DNA of 43,355 nt from Oscillospiraceae bacterium (lineage in GTDB: Bacteria; Bacillota; Clostridia; Oscillospirales; Oscillospiraceae). Shown one piece after another: positions 9,244 to 18,692 of this stretch. The stretch is from contig JAFSDV010000031.1 of the NCBI GenBank assembly GCA_017436035.1, forward strand, positions 1 through 43,355. Reading direction: 5' to 3'. Position 1 is the first letter of the stretch. The number at the start of each line of letters is the position of its first letter. The position numbers and the translations under genes are program-made. The notes under the pieces were generated by a model. It was not told the DNA's origin. It did no database searches and was given only the letters and a program-made list of their open reading frames with translations.

Positions 9244-9272
9244 TTGACAACCGCCGATACCCATGATATCCT
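9244..9272 (+). promoter_or_regulatory. Promoter of the FMN riboswitch-ribU transcript
   Basis: -35 TTGACA (9244-9249), 17-nt spacer, -10 TATCCT (9267-9272). Transcription would start near 9279, just before the riboswitch at 9292. Confidence 0.7.
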
Positions 9273-9291
9273 GTACTCAATCGTATAACAG

Positions 9292-9422
9292 TCTTCAGGG
9301 CAGGGTGTAATTCCCGACCGGCGGTAAAGTCCGCGAGCACACATTGTGCTGAATCGGTGCAATTCCGATACCGACAGTAGACATACCGGTTTTCGGATGT
9401 CTGAAAGTCTGGATGAAAGAAG
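9292..9422 (+). promoter_or_regulatory. FMN riboswitch (RFN element)
   Basis: The conserved RFN blocks are readable in order: TCTTCAGGGCAGGGTG, ATTCCCGACCGGCGGTA, AGTCCGCGAGC, ATTCCGATACCGACAGT, and AGTCTGGATGAAAGAAGA. The first and last blocks pair to close the aptamer. It binds FMN and represses the downstream flavin transporter when FMN is plentiful. A terminator hairpin at 9450-9487 forms the expression platform. Confidence 0.95.
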
Positions 9423-9449
9423 ACAGCGGCTGTACGCCGTATTGTATTC

Positions 9450-9487
9450 ACGCCCTGAGCAAAACGCGCTCAGTGGCGTATTTTTTT
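9450..9487 (+). terminator. Riboswitch-controlled terminator before ribU
   Basis: ACGCC plus CTGAGC (9450-9460) pairs with GCTCAG and GGCGT (9468-9479, one bulged T), followed by seven T residues (9481-9487). It lies between the FMN aptamer and the ribU start, as expected for transcriptional attenuation. Confidence 0.85.
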
Positions 9488-9504
9488 ACTTTGAGGTGGG
9501 TTTT

Positions 9505-10218
9505 ATGGCTGAATTTTGGAATCAAATACAGGACAATCTGTTTTTTCTGTTGGTATGTGTTGCCATCATTGCCGGTCTGAGCCTGATCGCCAAGCTCTCG
9601 GAACGCTTTCTTCCGGCTGTTCGAAAGACCGCTCCCGCCCGGCGGATCACCATCGTTGCTGTCTGTTCTGCTGTTGCAGCGGTGCTTCATATGCTGGACT
9701 TTCCCCTGCTGTTCCTTGCTCCGGAATTTTATAAGCTGGACTTTTCCGAACTGCCGGTGATGCTCTGTGGCTTTTATTTAGGACCGTCCGCAGCCGTCAT
9801 CTGCGAAGCTCTGAAAATTCTGATCAAGCTGCTGCTGAAAGGCACAAGCACCGCATTTGTAGGTGATTTTGCCAATTTTGCGGTAGGCTGCAGTCTGGTA
9901 CTGCCTGCTGTGATCGTCTATCATACGAAAAAGAGCCGCGCCAGTGCCATCTGGGGACTGACCCTTGGCACATTGATCCTGACAGTCTTTGGCAGTGCCT
10001 TCAACGCGATCTATCTGCTGCCGAAGTTTTCCGAATTGTATGGGATTCCCCTGGACAGCATCATCGCAATGGGCAGCGCAATCAATGGCGGTATCCACTC
10101 CGTAAGCACCTTTGTGCTGTTGGCAGTAGCGCCCTTGAATCTGATCAAGGGCGTGGCCGTTTCCCTTCTGACCCTGCTGCTCTACAAACGGGTGGCCCGG
10201 CCTTTATTTGGAAATTAG
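9505..10218 (+). CDS. ribU: Riboflavin ECF transporter S component RibU
   Basis: RibU is the substrate-binding membrane subunit that takes up riboflavin together with the shared ECF energising module, which is not in this window. From the ATG at 9505 (GAGGTGG upstream) it has 237 residues. An extra N-terminal membrane helix (about 12-30) precedes the usual core of about six helices. The LDFSELPVMLCGFYLGP block (about 92-108) is characteristic of RibU. The FMN riboswitch directly upstream supports the substrate. Confidence 0.92.
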   Translation: MAEFWNQIQDNLFFLLVCVAIIAGLSLIAKLSERFLPAVRKTAPARRITIVAVCSAVAAVLHMLDFPLLFLAPEFYKLDFSELPVMLCGFYLGPSAAVICEALKILIKLLLKGTSTAFVGDFANFAVGCSLVLPAVIVYHTKKSRASAIWGLTLGTLILTVFGSAFNAIYLLPKFSELYGIPLDSIIAMGSAINGGIHSVSTFVLLAVAPLNLIKGVAVSLLTLLLYKRVARPLFGN

Positions 10219-10232
10219 CCGCATATTGCAAC

Positions 10233-10269
10233 AAAAACGGACGCATCCGTGCAGGATGCGTCCGTTTTT
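10233..10269. terminator. Bidirectional terminator between ribU and the SGNH gene
   Basis: AAAAACGGACGCATCC (10233-10248) and GGATGCGTCCGTTTTT (10254-10269) form a perfect 16-bp stem with a 5-nt loop. A and T tracts at the two ends let it work for both convergent genes. Confidence 0.92.
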
Positions 10270-10270
10270 G

Positions 10271-11944
10271 TTAATTGATGGCGCGGATAAACCCATATAA
10301 TTGTGCGCCGATCTCCATATATCCCGCAGCCGCAGGATGGATTGCGCCGCTGCCTCCGGAAGCCATATTGTTTACAACATCCAGTGCGGCATTGGTATAG
10401 GCAATATATACATTATCCGTACCCGAAGCTTCTTTCAGTATCTCCAAATTCGTCAGATACGTATTGCGCTTATAGCGGACCTTGTTTTGGCGATCACCGT
10501 ATTGCGCTTCAAACTTGGACTGCTCCACGGAGCCCGGCAGGATCAGATTGCGAACGATCTTGATCTGCGGATCGTAAGAATGAATGCTGTTTATAATATG
10601 GCTCATATCGGAAGAAAACTTTGATAGCCGCTCTTTCAGCTCCTCGTCTGTTTGCGCAGAAAAAACATCATTGATCCCAAGCTGCAAGACTACACAATCC
10701 ACACCATCATATTCTTGCTTCTCCATGTAATAGGAAAAGTCAAATCTTCCTGTTTGGGGATTCAGAAACGCGTTCTCCTTATATTCCCCCAACGAATTTG
10801 TGCGGGACGGCGTCAATACATAATCCCCGGCACTCCAGCCACTGCGGCCCTCATACCGATTTCCGGAATAGGGATCGCCGTATGAACCAAGCAGCGTTAA
10901 CGGATAATCATTTGCTTGCGCAAGCTCTAAAAGCTTCTGCGTTTCATAGCCGGCAGCGATCGTGCTGTCGCCGATCACAAGCACGGACAGTTTCTTTTGT
11001 TCCGATCCATCTTTTACTACGATCACCGTCGAACCGGCAGCAAGAAGTTTTCCTGTCCGGTCATAAGCCTCAAGCTTCAGAACAATCGTTTCTCCAGCTT
11101 GCGGTGTATATTCCCAACGGTCAGAGTATACAGTTCCTTTTCCACCATCATCTGCTTTAAAGGTCACATCACCGCAGGAGACATATTCTGTGACATTCAA
11201 GAAGTAGAGCTTAATCGGCTGTCCTGCAAAAGCATACATTTTATCCGGCAGTGCCAATTTGCCATAGGTCTCCTTGGAAGCGGGCTCCTCCGGCCCTTTT
11301 TGCACCGGTACTGCTGCGGCAGACTTTTTTGGCGGCATACCCCGATCCTTTTTCCGGCAGGCAAACACAAAGAACGGCAGCAAGAAGGAAAACAGAATGC
11401 TCAGCACTAAAAACAGCACCGATCTGCCCGGATCGCAGGATTCAAACAAATCGTTGTAAGCAACATACATCAACACGGTCAGCACAAGGCTCAGCACAAT
11501 TATCGCCAGCAATACCAGAATTGACACGCCTGCCACCGCAAATGCTGTTTCGCCATAATACACATCCCCATTGCCGGACAGGGTCATCCCAATCAGGGAT
11601 ACCACATACCAGATATACAGCCCGAGCCCAAACGCATACAGCCCAATATTCAATCCCGACAAAACCTTCCTGCGGCTGCGGACCTTTCCCTTTGCCACAT
11701 ACTGGTACTGATCCGAGATGCTTCCAAGGATCCACGCATTACCCACCGGAATCCAGCTCAGCCACGGATGGCGGATACCCCGCCGCTTGGCAATCGTATA
11801 CATCCCCAGGCTTTGCAGCACATACACCAGCACAGAATAAGCTGCTGCCAGCAGCAAAAAGAATACCCAAACAGCCAAAAATACCGCCGCTACGCCGATC
11901 ATCTCGCCGTCAAAGGGCATATCTGTGTAAGAAAAGTCATACAT
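10271..11944 (-). CDS. Membrane protein with C-terminal SGNH/GDSL hydrolase domain
   Basis: The ATG at 11944, preceded by GAGGTG, gives 557 residues; a GTG 9 nt upstream is less likely. The N-terminal half has about four transmembrane segments (within about 15-200) and resembles small membrane domains such as DUF5684. A charged linker and a beta-rich segment (about 225-315) follow. The SGNH hydrolase domain (about 325-555) has block I GDST with the nucleophile Ser, block III GIND, and block V HPAAAGY with the catalytic His. It may remove or transfer ester groups on a surface polymer. It lies divergent to the polysaccharide operon, so a link to that polymer is plausible but unproven. Confidence 0.8.
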   Translation of the reverse strand: MYDFSYTDMPFDGEMIGVAAVFLAVWVFFLLLAAAYSVLVYVLQSLGMYTIAKRRGIRHPWLSWIPVGNAWILGSISDQYQYVAKGKVRSRRKVLSGLNIGLYAFGLGLYIWYVVSLIGMTLSGNGDVYYGETAFAVAGVSILVLLAIIVLSLVLTVLMYVAYNDLFESCDPGRSVLFLVLSILFSFLLPFFVFACRKKDRGMPPKKSAAAVPVQKGPEEPASKETYGKLALPDKMYAFAGQPIKLYFLNVTEYVSCGDVTFKADDGGKGTVYSDRWEYTPQAGETIVLKLEAYDRTGKLLAAGSTVIVVKDGSEQKKLSVLVIGDSTIAAGYETQKLLELAQANDYPLTLLGSYGDPYSGNRYEGRSGWSAGDYVLTPSRTNSLGEYKENAFLNPQTGRFDFSYYMEKQEYDGVDCVVLQLGINDVFSAQTDEELKERLSKFSSDMSHIINSIHSYDPQIKIVRNLILPGSVEQSKFEAQYGDRQNKVRYKRNTYLTNLEILKEASGTDNVYIAYTNAALDVVNNMASGGSGAIHPAAAGYMEIGAQLYGFIRAIN

Positions 11945-12101
11945 TGTCAGCACCTCATTTCTTATGAGTATGATTCAGTATATCATATTAGCTGTCTAAA
12001 TTCAACAGCCCATCTCCGGTTTGTTTTTGCTACCTGCGTATTCTTTCTGTTCCTTTATGTTTACGTTTCTAAAACTTTTTCGTCAAAATTTTTACAACCC
12101 C

Positions 12102-12130
12102 TTGAAAATCGCCGTCAGTCCTGCTATACT
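12102..12130 (+). promoter_or_regulatory. Promoter of the polysaccharide locus
   Basis: -35 TTGAAA (12102-12107), 17-nt spacer, -10 TATACT (12125-12130), with a start near 12137 and a leader of about 65 nt before rfbA. It is the only strong promoter I could find before the terminator at 32382, and most of the following genes overlap or are closely spaced. Confidence 0.75.
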
Positions 12131-12203
12131 ATTGTTATTATTAGAAGCAAACGTATTGTTAAAATACAGCTGGGGCATTGCCGCAGCAGACAGGAGATAT
12201 CTT

Positions 12204-13124
12204 ATGAAAGGTATTATTTTGGCCGGCGGTTCCGGCACCAGACTCTACCCCCTTACAAGAGTCACCTCAAAGCAGCTGCTTCCAATCTATGACAAACCGA
12301 TGATCTACTATCCCATGTCCGTGCTGATGAGCGCAGGTATCCGGGATATTCTCATCATTTCCACACCTCAGGATACCCCCCGCTTTCAGGAGCTTTTAGG
12401 GGACGGACACCAATTCGGTCTGAATCTGTCCTACGCCGTTCAGCCCTCTCCCGACGGTTTGGCGCAAGCCTTTATCATCGGCGAGGAATTTATCGGCGAT
12501 GACTGTGTTGCCATGGTCTTGGGTGACAACATCTTCTCCGGCCACGGTCTGAAAAAGCGGCTGTATGCTGCAGTAAAAAATGCGGAAACCGGACTGGGTG
12601 CTACGGTATTTGGTTATTATGTGGATGATCCGGAGCGTTTTGGTATTGTAGAGTTTGATCAGAACGGCCGCGCCATCTCCATTGAAGAAAAGCCAAAACA
12701 ACCCAAAAGCAATTACTGCGTCACCGGTCTTTATTTCTATGACAACCGGGTGGTGGAGTACGCAAAGAACCTGAAGCCCTCTCCCCGTGGAGAGCTGGAG
12801 ATCACCGATCTGAACCGGATCTATTTGGAAAACGGTGAGCTGAACGTAGAGCTGCTGGGTCAGGGCTTTACATGGCTGGATACCGGCACCCACGAAAGTC
12901 TTGTAGAAGCCACCAATTTTGTCAAGACTGTGGAAGCTCATCAGAACCGGAAAATTGGCTGTCTGGAAGATATCGCATATATGAACGGCTGGATCACCCG
13001 GGAGGATGTGGAGGCTGTTATCAAAGTATACAGAAATCAGTACGGGCAGTATCTGCAGGACGTACTGGACGGAAAGTACATTGATGTCATCCGGGATAAG
13101 AAGAAACTTGAGGGATTAAAATAA
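12204..13124 (+). CDS. rfbA: Glucose-1-phosphate thymidylyltransferase
   Basis: This enzyme makes dTDP-glucose from glucose-1-phosphate and dTTP, the first step to dTDP-rhamnose. The ATG at 12204 has AGGAGAT upstream and gives 306 residues. The N-terminal nucleotide-binding motif is [11 protein letters not shown], followed by [16 protein letters not shown]. Longer in-frame readings from 12021 are not coding: they start inside the promoter region. It is first in the operon, and its stop codon overlaps the rfbB start by one base. Confidence 0.96.
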   Translation: MKGIILAGGSGTRLYPLTRVTSKQLLPIYDKPMIYYPMSVLMSAGIRDILIISTPQDTPRFQELLGDGHQFGLNLSYAVQPSPDGLAQAFIIGEEFIGDDCVAMVLGDNIFSGHGLKKRLYAAVKNAETGLGATVFGYYVDDPERFGIVEFDQNGRAISIEEKPKQPKSNYCVTGLYFYDNRVVEYAKNLKPSPRGELEITDLNRIYLENGELNVELLGQGFTWLDTGTHESLVEATNFVKTVEAHQNRKIGCLEDIAYMNGWITREDVEAVIKVYRNQYGQYLQDVLDGKYIDVIRDKKKLEGLK

Positions 13125-14149
13125 TGAAAAAGACAATTATTGTAACCGGCGGTGCCGGCTTTATCGGAAGTAATTTTGTATTCCATATGCTGGGCAAATA
13201 TCCCACATACCGGATCATCTGCTTGGACAAGCTGACCTACGCGGGCAATTTGTCCACACTGAAGGATGTGATGGATCATCCTAATTTCCGGTTTGTAAAG
13301 CTGGATATCTGTGACCGCGCCGGTGTTTATAATCTATTTGAAGAAGAGCACCCTGATATGGTTGTCAATTTTGCCGCAGAGAGCCATGTTGACCGTTCTA
13401 TTGATAATCCTGAGATTTTCCTGCAGACCAACATTCTCGGCACACAAGTGCTGATGGATGCCTGCCGCAAGTATGGCATTGAACGCTACCATCAGGTCTC
13501 CACCGACGAGGTTTACGGTGACCTGCCTCTGGACCGGCCCGATCTGTTCTTTACAGAGGAAACACCGATCCATACCAGCTCCCCCTATTCCTCTTCCAAA
13601 GCCGGTGCTGACCTGTTGGTCATGGCATATCACCGCACCTACGGTCTGCCTGTGACCATTTCCCGCTGCTCCAACAACTACGGACCTTATCACTTCCCTG
13701 AGAAGCTGATCCCTCTGATGATCGCCAACGCCCTAAACGATAAGCCCCTGCCCGTGTACGGCGAGGGTCTGAATGTTCGTGACTGGCTGTATGTGGAGGA
13801 CCACTGCAAGGCCATCGATCTGATCATTCATAAGGGTCGTGTTGGAGAGGTGTATAACATCGGCGGTCACAACGAGATGACGAACATCGACATTGTCAGG
13901 ATCATCTGCAAGGCGCTGGGTAAGCCGGAGAGCCTGATCACCTATGTCACTGACCGGAAGGGTCACGATATGCGTTACGCCATTGACCCCACCAAGATCC
14001 ACACCGAACTGGGCTGGCTGCCGGAAACCAAATTTGTTGACGGTATTCAAAAGACTATCGCCTGGTACTTGGATAACAAAGCCTGGTGGGAAGAAATCAT
14101 CTCCGGCGAATATCAAAACTATTACGAAAAGATGTACAGCGATCGTTAA
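13124..14149 (+). CDS. rfbB: dTDP-glucose 4,6-dehydratase
   Basis: This enzyme converts dTDP-glucose to dTDP-4-keto-6-deoxyglucose. It is a short-chain dehydrogenase of 341 residues with an NAD-binding GGAGFIGSNF near the N-terminus, the catalytic STDEVYGDL (Thr-Asp-Glu), and YSSSKAGAD with the Tyr and Lys of YxxxK. Its product feeds two branches here: dTDP-rhamnose through rfbC/rfbD, and probably a 3-amino sugar through the genes at 25879-27411. Confidence 0.96.
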   Translation: MKKTIIVTGGAGFIGSNFVFHMLGKYPTYRIICLDKLTYAGNLSTLKDVMDHPNFRFVKLDICDRAGVYNLFEEEHPDMVVNFAAESHVDRSIDNPEIFLQTNILGTQVLMDACRKYGIERYHQVSTDEVYGDLPLDRPDLFFTEETPIHTSSPYSSSKAGADLLVMAYHRTYGLPVTISRCSNNYGPYHFPEKLIPLMIANALNDKPLPVYGEGLNVRDWLYVEDHCKAIDLIIHKGRVGEVYNIGGHNEMTNIDIVRIICKALGKPESLITYVTDRKGHDMRYAIDPTKIHTELGWLPETKFVDGIQKTIAWYLDNKAWWEEIISGEYQNYYEKMYSDR

Positions 14150-14158
14150 GGAGCAGAT

Positions 14159-15073
14159 ATGAAGATTTTTGTAACCGGTGTCGGTGGTCAGCTGGGTCAT
14201 GATGTGATGAATGAATTGGCCAAACGCGGCTACGCAGGCGTTGGCAGCGACCTTGCCCCGTGCTACAGTGGCGTGCAGGACAGCACTGCCGTATGCTCCA
14301 TGCCTTATGTTTCCCTGGATATAACTGACGGGGACACTGTGAAGCAAGTTCTCTCCGATGTGAATCCGGATGTTGTGATCCACTGTGCCGCATGGACTGC
14401 GGTGGATCTTGCAGAGGATGCAGATAAAATTGAAAAAGTCCGGTTGATCAACGCCGGCGGCACACAAAACATTGCAAGCAGCTGTAAACAGCTGGGCTGC
14501 AAAATGATCTACATTTCTACAGATTATGTTTTCAACGGTCAGGGAGAAACCCCATGGCATCCGGACTGCAAGGACTATCAGCCCCTGAACGTCTACGGTC
14601 AGACTAAGCTGGAAGGTGAGCTGGCTGTTGCAAACACACTGGAAAAGTACTTTATCGTACGAATTGCCTGGGTCTTTGGACTAAACGGCAAGAATTTCAT
14701 TAAAACCATGCTCAATTTAAGCAACAACCACGATACACTGCGTGTTGTTTGCGATCAGATCGGTACGCCTACTTATACGCTGGACTTGTCCCGGCTGTTG
14801 ATCGACATGGCAGAATCAGAACAATACGGCTATTACCACGCCACCAACGAGGGCGGCTATATCAGCTGGTATGATTTTGCGGTAGAGATCTTCCGTCAGG
14901 CCGGCTGTTCCACGAAGGTCACCCCCGTAACCACAGCAGAATACGGTCTTTCCAAAGCTGCCCGTCCTTTTAACAGCCGTTTGGACAAGACCAAGCTGGC
15001 GCAAAAGGGCTTTACGCCTCTGCCGGACTGGCAGGATGCCCTTGCCCGGTACTTGAAGGAAATCGAGGTGTGA
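14159..15073 (+). CDS. rfbD: dTDP-4-dehydrorhamnose reductase
   Basis: This enzyme reduces dTDP-4-keto-L-rhamnose to dTDP-L-rhamnose. Its 304 residues include GVGGQLGHDV for NAD(P) binding, STDYVFNG, and YGQTKLEGE carrying the YxxxK catalytic pair. AAGGAG lies 6 nt before the ATG. It is unusual only in gene order, standing before rfbC. Confidence 0.95.
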   Translation: MKIFVTGVGGQLGHDVMNELAKRGYAGVGSDLAPCYSGVQDSTAVCSMPYVSLDITDGDTVKQVLSDVNPDVVIHCAAWTAVDLAEDADKIEKVRLINAGGTQNIASSCKQLGCKMIYISTDYVFNGQGETPWHPDCKDYQPLNVYGQTKLEGELAVANTLEKYFIVRIAWVFGLNGKNFIKTMLNLSNNHDTLRVVCDQIGTPTYTLDLSRLLIDMAESEQYGYYHATNEGGYISWYDFAVEIFRQAGCSTKVTPVTTAEYGLSKAARPFNSRLDKTKLAQKGFTPLPDWQDALARYLKEIEV

Positions 15074-15075
15074 TT

Positions 15076-15684
15076 ATGGGTCAGATTAAGGTTGAAAAAA
15101 ATGTAGGCGGTATTCAAGGATTGTGCGTCATTACCCCTGCTGTTCACGGAGATAACCGTGGTTACTTTATGGAAACCTACAGTCAGCGGGATCTGGCAGA
15201 AGCAGGTCTGGACATTCCTTTTGTTCAGGATAACCAGAGTATGTCTACTAAGGGCGTGCTTCGCGGTCTGCATTTTCAGAAGCAATATCCCCAAACCAAG
15301 CTGGTCCGTGCCATTAAGGGTCGTGTATTTGATGTAGCTGTAGACCTGCGGGCAGGCTCCGCTACCTACGGCAAGTGGTACGGTGTTTTGCTGACCGAAG
15401 AAAACAAAAAGCAGTTTCTGATTCCCAAGGGCTTTGCCCACGGTTTTTTGGTGCTCTCTGACACCGCGGAATTCTGTTACAAGTGCGATGACTTTTACCA
15501 TGCCAATGACGAAGGCGGTCTGGCGTGGAACGACCCTGCTATTGGTATTGAATGGCCCGAGCTCATGGGTACTTATAACGGCACCGCTTCCGCAGAAGGC
15601 TATGCGCTTTCCGACGGTACTGCACTGAATCTTTCCGATAAGGACCGAAAGTGGCCCTGTCTTACAGAAGCTTTTCGGTTCTAA
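15076..15684 (+). CDS. rfbC: dTDP-4-dehydrorhamnose 3,5-epimerase
   Basis: This cupin-fold epimerase makes dTDP-4-keto-L-rhamnose. The RmlC signature VLRGLHFQ and the catalytic-His region are present, as is the FLIPKGFAHGF block. GAGGTG (15065-15070) places the start at the ATG 15076 (202 residues) and not the GTG at 15070. The gene sits next to the rfbD stop, so the two are coupled. Confidence 0.95.
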   Translation: MGQIKVEKNVGGIQGLCVITPAVHGDNRGYFMETYSQRDLAEAGLDIPFVQDNQSMSTKGVLRGLHFQKQYPQTKLVRAIKGRVFDVAVDLRAGSATYGKWYGVLLTEENKKQFLIPKGFAHGFLVLSDTAEFCYKCDDFYHANDEGGLAWNDPAIGIEWPELMGTYNGTASAEGYALSDGTALNLSDKDRKWPCLTEAFRF

Positions 15685-15726
15685 AATACGGGAAACATCT
15701 GCTTCCCAGAAAAACAGGAGACAGAC

Positions 15727-16731
15727 ATGATTATTACAAAGACACCTTTCCGTATGTCCTTTTTCGGCGGCGGCACAGATATGCCGGACTTCTTTCAGGA
15801 GCATGGCGGTGCTGTGATCTCCACAACCTTTGACAAGTACTGCTATGTGAATGTGCGTCACCTGCCCCCCTTCTTTGATTATTCTACAGAGCTCACCTAC
15901 AGTCAGATTGAACGTGTAGAAAACTGCGACCAGATCGATCATCCTGCCATCCGCAACGCCATGCAGATGTTGGATATGCATGATATCCGCCTGTCTTATG
16001 AAGGTGATCTGCCTGCCCGCTCCGGTCTGGGCACCAGCAGCTCCTTCGCAGTCGGCATGCTCAATGCGTTTTATGCCCTGAAGGGCAAGTATGCGGACAA
16101 AAAGACATTGGCGCAGGATGCGATCCGTTTGGAGCGGGTGCTCTGCAACGAAGCCGGCGGCTGGCAGGATCAGATTGCCGCGGCATACGGCAACCTGAAC
16201 CGCATCAACTTTACCGCAGATGGCTTTAATGTGCAGCCGGTGATCATCGGCCCGGAGCGTAAGCGTCAGCTTAACGACAATTTAATGATGTTCTTCACTG
16301 GCTTTACCCGGTTCTCTTCAGACGTGCAGCGCGCTGCCAACACTTCTACCGACGCTGAGCGGATCGCCCGTCTGAAGGAAATGCTGTTGCTGGTTGACGA
16401 CGCCGAGCGTGTTTTGACCGACAAAACCAGCGATCTGGACGACTTTGGCAGATTACTGGATGTGACCTGGCAGCTGAAGCGCGGCAAAAGTGAAGTAGTT
16501 TCCACCAACGAAATCGACGCGCTGTATCAAAAGGGCATCAAGGCCGGCGCGTTGGGCGGCAAGCTTTTGGGTGCCGGCGGCGGCGGATTCCTTGTATTCT
16601 ATGTGCAGCCCGAATATCAAAAGGCTGTGCGGGAAGCTATGTCTGACCTTCTGTATATCCCCTTCCGATTTGAAGAGGGCGGCACCCGGGTCATCCACTA
16701 CTCTCCGGAGGCATATACCCCCCGGGATTGA
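15727..16731 (+). CDS. hddA: D-glycero-alpha-D-manno-heptose 7-phosphate kinase
   Basis: This GHMP-superfamily kinase phosphorylates D-glycero-D-manno-heptose 7-phosphate at C1 in the GDP-heptose route. Its 334 residues start with TKTPFRMSFFGGGTDMPDFF, typical of HddA and related sugar kinases. The ATP-binding loop is PARSGLGTSSSFAVG (about 99-113), and the C-terminal glycine-rich motif is GAGGGGFLVF. The neighbouring gmhA and the hddC-gmhB fusion support heptose rather than fucose as substrate. Confidence 0.85.
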   Translation: MIITKTPFRMSFFGGGTDMPDFFQEHGGAVISTTFDKYCYVNVRHLPPFFDYSTELTYSQIERVENCDQIDHPAIRNAMQMLDMHDIRLSYEGDLPARSGLGTSSSFAVGMLNAFYALKGKYADKKTLAQDAIRLERVLCNEAGGWQDQIAAAYGNLNRINFTADGFNVQPVIIGPERKRQLNDNLMMFFTGFTRFSSDVQRAANTSTDAERIARLKEMLLLVDDAERVLTDKTSDLDDFGRLLDVTWQLKRGKSEVVSTNEIDALYQKGIKAGALGGKLLGAGGGGFLVFYVQPEYQKAVREAMSDLLYIPFRFEEGGTRVIHYSPEAYTPRD

Positions 16732-16742
16732 GAGGTATCACT

Positions 16743-18032
16743 ATGAAGGCAGTTATTATGGCAGGCGGACGGGGTACCCGGATCTCCAGTGTGGCGCGGG
16801 ATATTCCCAAGCCCATGATCCGCATTAACGGTATGCCCGTTTTAGAGCATGAGATCGCTTGCCTGAAAAGTCAGGGCTTTACAGATCTAATCATTACTGT
16901 AAGCCATTTGGGCGACATCATTATGGATTACTTCGGTGACGGCAGCAAGATCTCTCCCGTCACTGGTGCGCCTTTCGGCGTTTCTATAGAATATTACTTT
17001 GAAAAAGAGCCTCTTGGCAACGCCGGGGCTCTGTTCCGCTTGAAAGACAAGTTAACAGAAGACTTTCTGCTCCTCAATGCTGATGCGATCTTTGACGTGG
17101 ACTTTAACCGTTTTGTTGCATTTCACAAAAAAAGCGGTGGTCTTGCCACCTTATTCACCCATCCCAACTCCCACCCTTATGACAGCGGTCTGATCCTGGC
17201 TGATGACAACGGTGCCGTGGAGCAGTGGCTGACCAAGGAGGACACCCGCCCGGATTATTACCGCAACCGGGTCAATGCCGGGCTGCATGTGCTGTCCCCT
17301 AAGGTGCTGGACATTGAAATTACTACGCCCAAGGTAGATTTGGATCGCCAGCTGCTGAAGCCTCTTGCCGGTACAGGCAAAATGTTCTGCTATGACTCTC
17401 CTGAATATGTTAAGGACATGGGTACACCGGAACGCTACGAAGCAGTCTGCCGTGACTTCCGGGATGGCAAGGTGCAAGCGCGAAATCTGAAAAACCCGCA
17501 AAAGGCGGTTTTTCTGGACCGGGACGGCACCATCAACCGTTACGTGGGTTTCCTTCGTAAAGAAGAAGATTTCGAACTGCTTCCCGGCGTGGCAGAGGCT
17601 ATTGGAAAGATCAACGCCTCCGGCTATTTGGCTGTTGTAGTAACCAACCAGCCGGTAATTGCCCGGGGCGAAGTTACTGTACCGGAGCTTCAGAATATCC
17701 ACAACAAAATGGAGACCCTTTTGGGGCATGCGGGCGTTTATGTGGACGCGATCTACTACTGTCCCCATCACCCGCATAAAGGATACGCCGGTGAGATCCC
17801 TGCGCTGAAATTTGACTGTGACTGCCGCAAGCCCAAGCCGGGTATGCTCTTAAAAGCGGCAGAAGATTATAACATTGATCTGAAAAATTCCTGGATGATC
17901 GGCGACGGCGAAAATGATGTAAAAGCCGGAATTGCCGCGGGCTGTAAAACTGCCCTCATCGGCGAAGGCGCCTTTGGACAGACTGTGTCGGTCAGCTCTG
18001 TATTGGATTTCACAGAGAATGTTCTGAACTGA
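16743..18032 (+). CDS. Fused heptose nucleotidyltransferase and heptose bisphosphate phosphatase
   Basis: This is a two-domain protein of 429 residues (ATG 16743, GAGG upstream). The N-terminal half (about 1-235) is a sugar-phosphate nucleotidyltransferase with MAGGRGTRI, like HddC. The C-terminal half (about 253-429) is a HAD phosphatase of the GmhB type: FLDRDGTINRYVG with the two catalytic Asp, then TNQPVIARG, then the zinc-type CPHHPH and CDCRKPKPG motifs, then GDGENDVKAG. It would catalyse step 3 (dephosphorylation) and step 4 (GDP transfer) of the GDP-heptose pathway. Similar fusions exist in other sugar pathways; the pairing of these two steps in one chain is worth noting. Confidence 0.85.
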   Translation: MKAVIMAGGRGTRISSVARDIPKPMIRINGMPVLEHEIACLKSQGFTDLIITVSHLGDIIMDYFGDGSKISPVTGAPFGVSIEYYFEKEPLGNAGALFRLKDKLTEDFLLLNADAIFDVDFNRFVAFHKKSGGLATLFTHPNSHPYDSGLILADDNGAVEQWLTKEDTRPDYYRNRVNAGLHVLSPKVLDIEITTPKVDLDRQLLKPLAGTGKMFCYDSPEYVKDMGTPERYEAVCRDFRDGKVQARNLKNPQKAVFLDRDGTINRYVGFLRKEEDFELLPGVAEAIGKINASGYLAVVVTNQPVIARGEVTVPELQNIHNKMETLLGHAGVYVDAIYYCPHHPHKGYAGEIPALKFDCDCRKPKPGMLLKAAEDYNIDLKNSWMIGDGENDVKAGIAAGCKTALIGEGAFGQTVSVSSVLDFTENVLN

Positions 18033-18050
18033 CAGGAAAGGAAGAATTAC

Positions 18051-18692
18051 ATGAACCATCATATCGATCTGTTGATCTCCCGTTATCCGGAACTGGAAGT
18101 CTGCCGGAAAGATATACAGAACGCCTATCTCTTAATGGAACAGGTCTACTCCCGCGCCGGAAAGCTTTTAGTATGCGGCAACGGCGGGAGCGCCGCAGAT
18201 GCGGAGCATATTGTTGGTGAACTGATGAAATCCTTTGTTATGGATCGCAAGCTCAGTGACGGTTTATGTGATAAAATGAAAGCCATAGACCCGGAGCTGG
18301 GTGCAGTTCTGTCGAAAAACCTGCAGGGCGCCCTGCCTGCCATCGCGCTGGACGGACATATTTCTCTTTCTACCGCATACCTCAACGACTGTGAGCCGCT
18401 GCTGTGCTTTGCTCAGCAAGTGAACGGTTTTGGTGTGGACGGAGATGCACTGCTGGGTATTACCACCTCCGGCAACAGCAAAAATGTGCTGTATGCTGCT
18501 ACTGTTGCAAAAGCCAAAGGCATGAAGGTTATTGGTCTGACCGGTGAAAAAGACAGTAAGCTGTCTGCCATGGCGGATGTATGCATCCGGGTTCCCCAAC
18601 AGGAAACCTACAAAGTACAGGAGCTGCACCTGCCGGTGTATCACACCCTGTGCTTAATGCTGGAAGAACGTTTTTTTGGAGGGAAAAAATGA
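18051..18692 (+). CDS. gmhA: Sedoheptulose 7-phosphate isomerase
   Basis: GmhA converts sedoheptulose 7-phosphate to D-glycero-D-manno-heptose 7-phosphate, the first step of heptose activation. It is a SIS-domain protein of 213 residues with GNGGSAADAEH near 43-53 (phosphate binding) and TSGNSKNV. A central segment (about 62-112) is somewhat longer than in short GmhA proteins. The stop overlaps the start of the next gene. Confidence 0.9.
   Translation: MNHHIDLLISRYPELEVCRKDIQNAYLLMEQVYSRAGKLLVCGNGGSAADAEHIVGELMKSFVMDRKLSDGLCDKMKAIDPELGAVLSKNLQGALPAIALDGHISLSTAYLNDCEPLLCFAQQVNGFGVDGDALLGITTSGNSKNVLYAATVAKAKGMKVIGLTGEKDSKLSAMADVCIRVPQQETYKVQELHLPVYHTLCLMLEERFFGGKK

Noticed and set aside
9346-9504. 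Coding extension of ribU to 9346
   Set aside because: The sequence is the FMN riboswitch and its terminator; the binding site GAGGTGG places the start at 9505.
14896-15981. Open frame of 361 codons on the minus strand across rfbD, rfbC and hddA
   Set aside because: It overlaps three clear genes and reads as a reverse-strand shadow without domain features.
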